Source: Latilactobacillus graminis DSM 20719 (lineage in GTDB: Bacteria > Bacillota > Bacilli > Lactobacillales > Lactobacillaceae). Taken from it: a stretch of DNA of 64,000 bases. Of this stretch, positions 1-7,889 are shown piece by piece. Made by a program: the position numbers and the translations under genes. Location of the stretch: the NCBI RefSeq assembly GCF_001436415.1, contig NZ_AYZB01000005.1, positions 62,001 to 126,000 on the forward strand, written 5' to 3'. The stretch's first letter is position 1. Every line of letters starts with the position of its first letter. The notes under the pieces are model-generated. The model was not told the origin of the DNA. It made no database searches and worked only from the letters and a program-made list of their open reading frames with translations.

Positions 1-198
1 GTTGATTTTAGCTTGGCTACTGGTTATGATGTCTTAGGCCTTGATTTTTCACCGATTAAAGGTGGCGAAGGAAATATCGAATTTCTGATTCATTTACGTA
101 ATACGACGGCAGAAATTGGAATGATGGGACCGAATGTGAATATTGATGCGGTTTTAACGAATGCATATGCTGCTTTGAAGCGACCAATGGGAAAATAA
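1..198 (+). CDS. tlyA: TlyA family rRNA methyltransferase / RNA-binding protein, C-terminal part
   Basis: Only the last 65 codons are in the window; the reading frame is open from base 1. The segment SPIKGGEGNIEFLIHL near the middle matches the conserved C-terminal motif of the TlyA (YqxC) family, which combines an S4 RNA-binding domain with a Rossmann methyltransferase and is thought to 2'-O-methylate rRNA. The order tlyA-argR-recN is the standard Firmicutes arrangement and supports the call. The N-terminal S4 domain and the SAM-binding motif cannot be checked here. Confidence 0.85.
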   Translation, partial: VDFSLATGYDVLGLDFSPIKGGEGNIEFLIHLRNTTAEIGMMGPNVNIDAVLTNAYAALKRPMGK

Positions 199-209
199 TG
201 TATAAGGTT

Positions 210-238
210 TTGTGTTTTATGTATAAATGCGCTATCAT
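210..238 (+). promoter_or_regulatory. argR promoter with possible ArgR half-sites
   Basis: TTGTGT at 210-215 and TATCAT at 233-238 are separated by 17 bases. The octamer ATGTATAA occurs at 198-205 and again at 219-226, 21 bases apart, flanking and inside the promoter. This resembles a pair of same-face repressor half-sites. Autoregulation by ArgR is an inference. Confidence 0.4.
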
Positions 239-277
239 TGAAGGATAGAATAATTTCTCACATGAAGAGGTGTTATA

Positions 278-730
278 ATGCGTAAAGTAGATCGACAGCG
301 ATTGTTAAAAAATTTAATTCAGACTCATGAAATTGAGCGACAAGAGGATTTTGTGAAGCTACTTCAAAAAGAAGACATCGATGTTACGCAGGCCACGATT
401 TCACGAGATATTAAAGAAATGCAACTCATTAAGGTTCCTAATGCCGACGACGGTTATCATTATAGTTTACCGCCTGAAAAGAAATTGGATGTCAAGGAAA
501 AATTGCGGCGTATTTTACGTGACGCATATATTACACATAATCAACAGGATTATTTTGTGGTTGTTAAGGCTTCGCCTGGTAATGGGACGGCGATTGCTAA
601 CTTATTGGATCAGATGCAGCTTAGTATGGTGTTTGGGACAATTGGTGGTGACGATACTGTGTTGGTAATTTGTAAATCAGAAGAAAACGCGAAACAATTT
701 ACGAAGCTTATTGAAGACTTGCTAAAGTAA
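278..730 (+). CDS. argR: Arginine repressor ArgR/AhrC
   Basis: The 150-residue protein has the full ArgR architecture. An N-terminal winged helix-turn-helix (about residues 1-70) contains the recognition segment TQATISRDIKEM (37-48). The C-terminal oligomerisation and arginine-binding domain contains GNGTAIANLLD (101-111) and GTIGGDDTVLV (120-130), with Asp125/Asp126 being the family's arginine ligands. ArgR senses arginine and represses biosynthesis or activates catabolism (ADI) genes. It lies between tlyA and recN as in most Firmicutes. Lactobacilli often carry two ArgR paralogues; which one this is cannot be told from the window. The ATG start has an upstream GAAGAGGTG ribosome-binding site. 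Confidence 0.93.
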   Translation: MRKVDRQRLLKNLIQTHEIERQEDFVKLLQKEDIDVTQATISRDIKEMQLIKVPNADDGYHYSLPPEKKLDVKEKLRRILRDAYITHNQQDYFVVVKASPGNGTAIANLLDQMQLSMVFGTIGGDDTVLVICKSEENAKQFTKLIEDLLK

Positions 731-779
731 TTTGGCAAGCTTTTTTAAGCACCAAGAAAAACGAAAGGGGGCTGGTTAG

Positions 780-2480
780 ATGTTACAGGAGTTGGTTATC
801 CATGATTTCGCTATTATCGATCAGTTATCAATTAGTTTTGAAGAAGGAATGACAGTCCTTTCCGGGGAAACGGGTGCCGGTAAATCCATTATTATTGATG
901 CAGTTGGATTACTAGCCGGTGGTCGTGGTTCGCAGGACTTTATCCGGACTGGCGCTAAAAAAGCGACGCTTGAAGGTCTATTTACAATGACCCCCAATGG
1001 CACAACGGCAGCTGTCTTAGACCAATTTGGGATTGAACATGATGAAGAAACCGTTTTGTTGGAGCGTGATTTAGCGGTCAATGGTCACAATGTCTGTCGG
1101 GTCAATGGTCACTTGGTTAACACGACGACTTTGAAACATATCGGGGAAACTTTAGTTGATATTCATGGTCAAAATGAACATCAAGAACTAATGTATCCTG
1201 ACCGGCATTTGGGATTGTTAGATGAGTTTGCCCATCAAAAATTAATAACAGCCAAGACAGCCTATACTGAAACCTATGCTGCCTATCGCAAAACACAACG
1301 TGCCTTGCGGAAGAAACAGCAAAACGAACAAGAATGGGCGCAGCGCCTGGATATGTTAAAATTTCAAACCAATGAAATTGATGCTGCTCAATTACGGGGT
1401 GACGAAGAAAGTCAATTAATTGAAGAACGGGCAAAATTAATTAATTTTCAAAAAATCAACCAAGCATTACAAGCTAGTCATGCCATTTTAGCCGGGGACG
1501 ATGGTAATGCGTTAGATCAAATCGCAGTTGCAATGAATCAAATGCAAGAGATTGCTGAACTAGATCCAGAATTTAAGCGAATTGCGGACAGTCTGCAGAC
1601 TGGTTATTATACTTTACAGGATAGTAGCAGTGACATTAGCCGGGAAGTTGCAAACTTAGAATGGGATGAAGCACGTTTGGATGAAATCGAACAACGCCTT
1701 GAAACCATTAATCGTTTGGAACATAAGTATGGTGATTCAATCGCCGAAATTCTCGCTTACGGTGAAAAAATTGGTGCGGAACTAGCAGCTATGCAAGCGA
1801 CTGAAGCTAACGCAAGTGAGTTAGAGCAACAATTTGGGCAGCTTGAACAACAGCTCAAGAAAAACGGTCAAGCGTTAACGCAATTACGCCAAAAAGCCGC
1901 TAAGCAACTTGAAAAAGCTGTTCACCAACAATTAAAAGCATTATTTATGGAAAAAACAGTTTTTAAAGTTGAATTCCTACCAAATCAACAGGAACAATTC
2001 ATGGCATCTGGGATGGACAAAGTCGAATTTTATATTCAACCAAACCCAGGTGAAAAGTTACGACCACTTGCTAAAATCGCTTCTGGTGGTGAATTATCGC
2101 GCTTAATGTTAGCCCTCAAAACGATTTTTTCTGAATCACAAGGGATCACTAGCATTATCTTTGATGAAGTCGACACCGGGGTGAGTGGACGTGTGGCTCA
2201 AGCAATTGCTAATAAGATTAGCGAAATTGCCCAACATTCACAAGTACTATGTATTACGCATTTACCACAAGTGGCTGCGATGAGTGATCATCAATATCAA
2301 ATTCAAAAGCAAGTGAAACAAAATCGCACTGAAACAATGGTTCAAAAGGTAACGGGCAAACAACGAATTGCCGAGTTAGCCCGGATGTTAGCGGGGACTG
2401 AAGTAACAGAATTAACGTTAGAACATGCCGAAGAATTAGTGGAATTAGCGGAAACGGCTAAAAGAAATAGCCGACATTAA
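780..2480 (+). CDS. recN: DNA repair protein RecN
   Basis: The 566-residue SMC-like ATPase acts early in double-strand-break repair. Walker A GETGAGKS is at residues 29-36, a long helical middle region rich in Gln/Glu follows (about 150-400), and the C-terminal head carries the signature ASGGELSR (about 434) and Walker B SIIFDEVDTGVSG (about 458). Its length matches the family. RBS AAAGGGGGC precedes the ATG. It is co-directional with argR 49 bases upstream and ends at a strong terminator. I did not find a clear LexA box directly upstream. Confidence 0.95.
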   Translation: MLQELVIHDFAIIDQLSISFEEGMTVLSGETGAGKSIIIDAVGLLAGGRGSQDFIRTGAKKATLEGLFTMTPNGTTAAVLDQFGIEHDEETVLLERDLAVNGHNVCRVNGHLVNTTTLKHIGETLVDIHGQNEHQELMYPDRHLGLLDEFAHQKLITAKTAYTETYAAYRKTQRALRKKQQNEQEWAQRLDMLKFQTNEIDAAQLRGDEESQLIEERAKLINFQKINQALQASHAILAGDDGNALDQIAVAMNQMQEIAELDPEFKRIADSLQTGYYTLQDSSSDISREVANLEWDEARLDEIEQRLETINRLEHKYGDSIAEILAYGEKIGAELAAMQATEANASELEQQFGQLEQQLKKNGQALTQLRQKAAKQLEKAVHQQLKALFMEKTVFKVEFLPNQQEQFMASGMDKVEFYIQPNPGEKLRPLAKIASGGELSRLMLALKTIFSESQGITSIIFDEVDTGVSGRVAQAIANKISEIAQHSQVLCITHLPQVAAMSDHQYQIQKQVKQNRTETMVQKVTGKQRIAELARMLAGTEVTELTLEHAEELVELAETAKRNSRH

Positions 2481-2528
2481 AATAAGGGTGCCGACCAAAT
2501 CATGATTTGGTCGGCACCCTTATTTTTG
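2481..2528. terminator. Bidirectional terminator between recN and the convergent small gene
   Basis: A near-perfect 20-bp inverted repeat centred on TCATGA (arms about 2481-2502 and 2503-2524) is followed by T-rich tracts on both strands. It serves recN on the plus strand and the gene at 2530-2856 on the minus strand. Confidence 0.9.
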
Positions 2529-2529
2529 T

Positions 2530-2856
2530 TTAATTTTTCTTTTGAATGTAACGGATTTGATTGCAAAGGACAATCTTATAGAGATTAGAACGGCTTTCTT
2601 TTAGTAGGTACTTATTCGCCCCAAGTTGTTTAGTCAAGCGCCCAGTTATTTGTTCAAGATGATCGTTAACATTGAATTGCATCGCAACGTGGTAGTGGCG
2701 CTCAAACGCTTGGGTCATAAATAATTGAATTTGGGCGGGCTGCATTTGGGGTTGTTCAATAAAAAATGTCGCTTCTGGGGTGAGTTCAAAAAAGCGATGA
2801 TACTGTTTAACCAATTGTTGACTGAGTCCGCTAACCGTTGCTTGTTTAAATTCCAT
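2530..2856 (-). CDS. Uncharacterised 108-residue protein, probable SOS (LexA) regulon member
   Basis: I do not recognise this gene with certainty. A longer frame opens at 3048, but the start at 2856 is preferred because GGAGG (2865-2869) lies 8 bases upstream and a good promoter lies just beyond. The product is soluble, with no membrane segment or signal. Residues about 1-45 are helical (MEFKQATVSGLSQQL onward) and the C-terminal half looks like alternating beta strands ending in YKIVLCNQIRYIQKK. That strand pattern and size recall YolD-like proteins, which accompany Y-family polymerases and are often LexA-controlled, but this is a weak, unaligned resemblance. The promoter contains a LexA-type box. 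It is divergent from ydbC. Confidence 0.6.
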   Translation of the reverse strand: MEFKQATVSGLSQQLVKQYHRFFELTPEATFFIEQPQMQPAQIQLFMTQAFERHYHVAMQFNVNDHLEQITGRLTKQLGANKYLLKESRSNLYKIVLCNQIRYIQKKN

Positions 2857-2889
2857 GATGTCATCCTCCGAACGCTTGTTTGTGTTTTT

Positions 2890-2918
2890 ATTATACGAAC
2901 AAATGTTCAGAATTGCAA
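2890..2918 (-). promoter_or_regulatory. Minus-strand promoter of the SOS-like gene
   Basis: Read on the minus strand, TTGCAA (2913-2918) and TATAAT (2890-2895) are spaced by exactly 17 bases. The spacer contains the LexA-type palindrome. Confidence 0.75.
2896..2909. promoter_or_regulatory. LexA/DinR box
   Basis: CGAACAAATGTTCA matches the Gram-positive SOS box CGAAC-N4-GTTCG/C in all but the last base and sits between the -35 and -10 hexamers of the minus-strand promoter. A second, weaker copy, CGAACGCTTGTTTG, lies at 2869-2882 near the start of the transcript. Confidence 0.75.
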
Positions 2919-2977
2919 GCGGCATTTTTTGATTTATTTCGTGTATAATAAAATGAAGCGATAGAAAGGGTGATTTA

Positions 2978-3202
2978 ATGGGCAAGATCGAATATGAAAT
3001 TATGGCAGAAATTGGTGTTATCAGCGAAAATGCGGCAGGATGGCGCAAAGAATTGAATCTTATTTCATGGAATCAACGGGCGCCCAAATTTGATTTGCGG
3101 GATTGGGCCCCTGATCATGCTAAAATGGGTAAAGGGGTTACGTTATCAAACGACGAAATTGCATCCTTAAGGTTAATTTTAAATGAGATGGAAACAAAGT
3201 AA
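2978..3202 (+). CDS. ydbC: YdbC family PC4-like single-stranded nucleic-acid-binding protein
   Basis: The 74-residue protein belongs to the bacterial YdbC/PC4 family, known from Lactococcus lactis YdbC, which has a PC4-type fold and binds single-stranded DNA. The family features visible are ISWNQRAPKFDLRDWAPDHAKMGKG (about 28-52, a strand-turn with basic and aromatic residues) and the C-terminal helix LSNDEIASLRLIL. RBS AAAGGGTG precedes the ATG, and a TATAAT at 2944-2949 may be its -10. It is divergent from the SOS-like gene, so LexA could influence both. The cellular role is not established. Confidence 0.8.
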   Translation: MGKIEYEIMAEIGVISENAAGWRKELNLISWNQRAPKFDLRDWAPDHAKMGKGVTLSNDEIASLRLILNEMETK

Positions 3203-3273
3203 ACTTGATATTTCCCGCGAAATAGTGCAAAATAGACTTTAACTATTTTATAAAAGAAGAGGGAATTACGTAG

Positions 3274-3885
3274 ATGTCTAATCGAGGAATGTTGATCGTT
3301 TTATCAGGCCCATCAGGGGTCGGTAAAGGAACTGTCCGTCAAGCAATGTTAGAAGATGAATTTCGTGATTTTCATTATTCAGTTTCGATGACGACGAGAA
3401 AGCCAAGACCCGGCGAACAAGATGGTGTTGACTATTATTTTGTGAGCAGAGAAGAATTCGAGCAAGAAATTGCAAATGATGGTATGCTAGAGTATGCACA
3501 GTACGTGGATAACTATTATGGCACACCGATGAAGTACGTGAATCAAACACTCGACTCAGGGCGCGATGTCTTATTAGAGATTGAAGTTCAAGGCGCAATG
3601 CAAGTGCGCGAGAATTGTCCTGATGGCGTCTTCATCTTCTTGACACCACCCGATTTGTTAGAATTGCGGAATCGAATTCAAAGACGCGGGACGGACGATC
3701 AAGCCACGATTGACAAGCGGATGCAAAAAGCAGCTGACGAAATCAAGATGATGGAAAATTACGATTATGCGGTCGTCAACGACGAAATTCCAAATGCGGT
3801 TCAACGAATTGAAAAGATTATCGAAAGCGAACACTTACGTGTACCACGTGTGATCGACCAATACAAGAAAATGATAGGGGAATAA
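3274..3885 (+). CDS. gmk: Guanylate kinase
   Basis: The 203-residue enzyme converts GMP and ATP to GDP and ADP. The P-loop [10 protein letters not shown] is at residues 11-20, and the GMP-binding segment [19 protein letters not shown] follows at about 38-56. RBS AGAGGGAATT precedes the ATG. It starts the gmk-rpoZ-coaBC-priA series typical of Firmicutes, and rpoZ begins 4 bases after its stop. Confidence 0.96.
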   Translation: MSNRGMLIVLSGPSGVGKGTVRQAMLEDEFRDFHYSVSMTTRKPRPGEQDGVDYYFVSREEFEQEIANDGMLEYAQYVDNYYGTPMKYVNQTLDSGRDVLLEIEVQGAMQVRENCPDGVFIFLTPPDLLELRNRIQRRGTDDQATIDKRMQKAADEIKMMENYDYAVVNDEIPNAVQRIEKIIESEHLRVPRVIDQYKKMIGE

Positions 3886-3889
3886 TAAT

Positions 3890-4147
3890 ATGATTGTATA
3901 TCCTTCAATTGATAAGTTACTAGAAAACGTGAACTCCCGTTACTCATTGGCTGTTTTAGCTAGCAAGCGGGCCCATGAAATCGAAGCCGGTGATATTAAA
4001 ATGCTATCTGAATACAAATCGCCTAAAACGGTTGGGATGGCAATGGAAGAAATTGCTGCTGGCAATGTCATTATTGATCCTGATTCATTGATGCTTGAAA
4101 AAGATGCTGAAAAAATGGATAAGCTCGCCCAAAAAGACGGCGAATAA
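3890..4147 (+). CDS. rpoZ: DNA-directed RNA polymerase omega subunit
   Basis: The 85-residue protein carries the omega N-terminal helices ([28 protein letters not shown], residues 4-31), which clamp the beta-prime C-terminus. The C-terminal tail [15 protein letters not shown] is acidic and charged, as in other lactobacilli. It is tightly coupled to gmk, and its RBS AGGGGAA lies within the end of gmk. An 88-base gap to coaBC contains a weak hairpin (TGCA repeats near 4163 and 4205) but no convincing terminator. Confidence 0.92.
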   Translation: MIVYPSIDKLLENVNSRYSLAVLASKRAHEIEAGDIKMLSEYKSPKTVGMAMEEIAAGNVIIDPDSLMLEKDAEKMDKLAQKDGE

Positions 4148-4235
4148 GAATAATTAAAGAACCTGCATGTTTAGTTTATTCATCGATGGATGTTTAAATT
4201 AAAGTGCAGTTTTTTTAGTTTTAGGGAGGTTGAAA

Positions 4236-5438
4236 ATGGATTTAACGAATAAACGGATTGCAGTTTATGTAACAGGTGGGATTGCGGTCTACAAAGTGGC
4301 TAATTTGGTGCGTGGCTTAATCAAAGCTGGTGCTGAGGTCCAAGTTGCAATGACCCAAGCGGCGACTGAATTTGTCACGCCACTGACGTTTGCCACATTA
4401 ACCCGTAAACCGGTGTTAACGGATTTGTTCAATCAAGACCAACCAGACCATGTTGCACATATTCATCTAGCGGATTGGTCGAATCTAGCGGTAATTGCGC
4501 CAGCGACTGCTAATCTAATCGGGAAACTCGCTAATGGGATTGCCGACGACTTTGTTTCAACCGCCTTATTAGCAACCATCGCGCCCAAATTAATCGTGCC
4601 GGCGATGAATGAACATATGTGGTTTAATCCAGCGACCCAACGGAATTTAACCCAACTTAAAGCAGATGGCTATACTGTCATGGAACCGGATAACGGCTTT
4701 TTAGCGGAAGGGTATACCGGCGTCGGGCGCTTTCCTGAAACAACCGCGATTATGGCAGAAGTTGTGCAACAATTTGGACCGCAACGGTTAAGCGGGCAGA
4801 ACGTTGTGGTGACTGCCGGTGGGACACAAGAACCAATTGATCCGGTACGCTACATTGGCAACCGGTCTTCTGGTAAAATGGGGTATGCAGTGGCACAAGC
4901 AGCTGTGACGATGGGGGCCAAAGTGATCCTCATTAGCACCCGCCCAGAATTGCCAGTACCGGCTGGTTTGCACAAAATAATTTACGTTGAAACGGCGGCC
5001 CAATTACAAGGCACAGTTAGCAGTGTGTTTGAAGGGGCCGATGTTGTGGTGATGGCAGCAGCGGTTGCCGATTTTAAACCGGACCAATATGTCACGCACA
5101 AAATCAAAAAAAAGCCCCATCCAACTGATATGCAGTTAACTTTAAACCAAACGCCAGATATTTTGGCGATGCTTGGACAACAGAAGACCCATCAATTCTT
5201 GATTGGCTTTGCAGCCGAGACTGAGGATTTATTACAAAATGCACAAACCAAGTTAACCGCGAAAAAGGTCGATTTGCTAGTTGCTAATGACGTTAGCCAA
5301 GCTGATCGTGGCTTTGGTGCCGATCAAAATGCGGTTACCCTTTTACGACCAACTGCAGCTCCAGAAACACTGGCTTTGGCGGATAAAAGCGTGATTGCGA
5401 CTCAAATTTTAGAACGAGTCGCTAACTTGTTAGCTTAA
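4236..5438 (+). CDS. coaBC: Bifunctional phosphopantothenoylcysteine decarboxylase / phosphopantothenate-cysteine ligase
   Basis: The 400-residue fusion catalyses two steps of CoA biosynthesis. The CoaC flavoprotein domain (about 1-180) shows GGIAVYK (14-20), the catalytic His75 in VAHIHLADW, APATANLIGKLANG and PAMNEHMW (122-129). The CoaB domain follows with VTAGGTQEPIDPVRYIGNRSSG (from about 192). Start ATG 4236 is preferred over the in-frame TTG at 4230 because GGGAGG (4224-4229) then sits 6 bases away. Oddity: the substrate clamp usually written ACGD-x-G-x-GR reads LAEGYTGVGR here, so the usual active-site Cys is absent. Confidence 0.93.
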   Translation: MDLTNKRIAVYVTGGIAVYKVANLVRGLIKAGAEVQVAMTQAATEFVTPLTFATLTRKPVLTDLFNQDQPDHVAHIHLADWSNLAVIAPATANLIGKLANGIADDFVSTALLATIAPKLIVPAMNEHMWFNPATQRNLTQLKADGYTVMEPDNGFLAEGYTGVGRFPETTAIMAEVVQQFGPQRLSGQNVVVTAGGTQEPIDPVRYIGNRSSGKMGYAVAQAAVTMGAKVILISTRPELPVPAGLHKIIYVETAAQLQGTVSSVFEGADVVVMAAAVADFKPDQYVTHKIKKKPHPTDMQLTLNQTPDILAMLGQQKTHQFLIGFAAETEDLLQNAQTKLTAKKVDLLVANDVSQADRGFGADQNAVTLLRPTAAPETLALADKSVIATQILERVANLLA

Positions 5439-5456
5439 CTAAAAAGGAGGATTCAG

Positions 5457-7871
5457 ATGCCACAAATCGCAAAAGTGATTGTCGATGTGCCCACGATGCA
5501 AACTAATCGGCCATATGATTATCAAGTACCAGATACTTTATTAGATCATATTCAACCTGGGATGCGTGTGGCGGTCCCTTTTGGTAAAGGTGATCGGTTA
5601 ATTCAAGGCTTTATTTTAACTATTCAAGATCAAGCTAACTTTGAGGGGCAATTAAAGCCGATTACGGCCGTTATTGATTTGCAGCCGGCTGTGAATTCCG
5701 AATTACTTCAATTATCGAGTTGGCTGGCAGAGCGCACCTATGCCTTTCAGATTACGTGTTTACAAACGATGCTTCCAAGTGTGATGCGGGCTAAATATTC
5801 GAAAACCGCACAGCTAGTTGATGAAATTGATCCTGCGTTACAAGCAAGTTTGTTTAACGGTAACGACGAATTGACGTTTGATCAGTCGCTAGCCCCCGAT
5901 AAACTGAAACAATTAATGCATTTGCAACGCCAAGGCAAGCTCGAAGTGGTGTATCATGTCGATGATCGAGCGCGGGTTAAACAATTAACGGCTATTGAAC
6001 CGGCGTTATCGTTTGAACAGTTAGAAGAAGCACGGACAGGACTACGGAAATCAGCGCAAAAGCAACAACAACTCATTAGTTATTTACAAAGCTTAATTGG
6101 TCAGCCGAATCCCTTATTAAAGGATGTTTTGGCAACAACGATTTTTACCCGTGAGAATATTAAGACGGGGGCTGACAAGGGCTGGTTACGCCAAGTTAAG
6201 GTCGAAGCCTACCGAAATCCTTATCCTAAAACCGTCACAACCACACAGAAAATGGCATTAACTGACGAACAAAAAAGGGCAGTGGACGCAGTTGTAACCG
6301 CCACCCAAAACCAATCAGATCGCGTTTTTTTAGTTGAAGGGATTACGGGAAGCGGTAAGACCGAAGTTTATTTACAAACAATTGATGCCGTTTTGCAACA
6401 AGCCAAGACAGCCTTGATGCTAGTGCCCGAAATTGCGCTAACGCCGCAAATGGTCAAGCGGGTTAAAGGCCGCTTTGGGGATCAAGTCGCCGTTTTACAT
6501 AGTGGCTTATCTGAAGGTGAGAAATACGATGAGTGGCGGCGGATCGAACGCAAAGAAGCGAGCGTTGTGGTTGGCGCACGATCAGCTGTTTTTGCCCCTT
6601 TGGAAAATATCGGCGTGATTATCATGGATGAAGAACATGAAGCGTCCTATAAACAAGATGAGAGTCCGCGCTACCATGCGCGCGATGTGGCAATCTGGCG
6701 GAGTCAATACCATCATTGTCCAGTTATTCTCGGTAGTGCGACACCATCCCTTGAATCGCGCGCGCGCGCGCAAAAGGGCGTTTATCAGCTTTTGCGCCTT
6801 ACTCAACGGATTAATCAACAGCCATTACCTGCTGTTGAACTAGTCGATATGCGTGTGGCGATGAAGCAACAGGCCAGCAGTAATTTTTCACCGGCGTTAT
6901 TAGATGCGTTGAAAGATCGGCTGCAAAAAGGGGAACAGAGTGTCCTGCTATTGAATCGCCGAGGGTTTTCATCATTTATCATGTGTCGTGATTGCGGCTT
7001 TGTCTTGCAGTGTCCAAACTGTGATATATCCCTAACGTTGCACATGGATACACACTCGATGAAGTGTCATTACTGTGGCCATGAAGAAGCCATTCCACGG
7101 ACATGTCCAAACTGTCAGAGTCGTCAAATTCGCTATTTCGGAACGGGAACGCAAAAAGTCGAGGCAGAACTCCAAGAACTAATCCCAACGGCACGCATTT
7201 TACGAATGGATGTCGATACAACGCGGAAAAAAGGGGCACACGCTAAATTACTTAAACGCTTTGGGGACCACGATGCTGACATTTTATTGGGCACCCAAAT
7301 GATTGCGAAAGGGCTCGATTTTCCCGATGTAACGTTAGTCGGGGTGATCAATGCTGACACCGCTTTAGGCTTACCGGATTTCCGCGCAAGTGAGCGCACA
7401 TTCCAATTATTGACGCAAGTTAGTGGCCGTGCTGGTCGTGCTGATAAAACCGGCGCGGTTATTGTTCAGTCTTTTAATCCGGAAAATTACGCTATCCAAT
7501 TTGCTAAGCAACATGATTATGAAGGCTTCTATCAATATGAGATGGCTGTTCGGCATCGTGGTGGCTACCCACCGTATTATTTTACGGTGCAATTAACGAT
7601 CAGCCACCCAGAAGAAGCACTGGCAGCCAAGAAGAGTTTCCAGATTGCCCGTCAATTACGACCGGTATTATCCGACCAAGCGATTGTGCTTGGTCCAACA
7701 CCGAAGTCGATTGCGCGGATTAACAATCGTTATTTCTATCAAATTGTGATTAAATATAAACAGGAACCACAGCTTCAGGCGAAACTCGCCGAGATTCTCG
7801 AAACGACCCAAATTGATACTCGTCATGGTTTCAAGATTGGGTTGGACAATGAACCCCTACAATTTACTTAA
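5457..7871 (+). CDS. priA: Primosomal replication-restart helicase PriA
   Basis: The 804-residue protein restarts collapsed replication forks. The N-terminal DNA-binding region (about 1-200) is followed by the helicase core with Walker A GITGSGKTEVY (about 294), DEEH box MDEEHEASYKQ (about 390), and a zinc-binding insert with CRDCGFVLQCPNCDIS and CHYCG/CPNC pairs (about 509-560). The helicase C-terminal motif QVSGRAGRADKTG lies at about 654. RBS AAAAAGGAGG precedes the ATG, 18 bases after coaBC. A (CG)7 run at 6757-6771 lies inside it. Confidence 0.96.
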   Translation: MPQIAKVIVDVPTMQTNRPYDYQVPDTLLDHIQPGMRVAVPFGKGDRLIQGFILTIQDQANFEGQLKPITAVIDLQPAVNSELLQLSSWLAERTYAFQITCLQTMLPSVMRAKYSKTAQLVDEIDPALQASLFNGNDELTFDQSLAPDKLKQLMHLQRQGKLEVVYHVDDRARVKQLTAIEPALSFEQLEEARTGLRKSAQKQQQLISYLQSLIGQPNPLLKDVLATTIFTRENIKTGADKGWLRQVKVEAYRNPYPKTVTTTQKMALTDEQKRAVDAVVTATQNQSDRVFLVEGITGSGKTEVYLQTIDAVLQQAKTALMLVPEIALTPQMVKRVKGRFGDQVAVLHSGLSEGEKYDEWRRIERKEASVVVGARSAVFAPLENIGVIIMDEEHEASYKQDESPRYHARDVAIWRSQYHHCPVILGSATPSLESRARAQKGVYQLLRLTQRINQQPLPAVELVDMRVAMKQQASSNFSPALLDALKDRLQKGEQSVLLLNRRGFSSFIMCRDCGFVLQCPNCDISLTLHMDTHSMKCHYCGHEEAIPRTCPNCQSRQIRYFGTGTQKVEAELQELIPTARILRMDVDTTRKKGAHAKLLKRFGDHDADILLGTQMIAKGLDFPDVTLVGVINADTALGLPDFRASERTFQLLTQVSGRAGRADKTGAVIVQSFNPENYAIQFAKQHDYEGFYQYEMAVRHRGGYPPYYFTVQLTISHPEEALAAKKSFQIARQLRPVLSDQAIVLGPTPKSIARINNRYFYQIVIKYKQEPQLQAKLAEILETTQIDTRHGFKIGLDNEPLQFT

Positions 7872-7889
7872 AGTGAGCGTGATTGATTA

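Noticed and set aside
2857-3048. N-terminal extension of the minus-strand SOS-like gene
   Set aside because: It would run through ydbC and the mapped promoter/LexA box, and a good RBS supports the start at 2856.
4161-4217. Possible terminator between rpoZ and coaBC
   Set aside because: Only a 5-bp stem with a large loop precedes the T tract; too weak to call.
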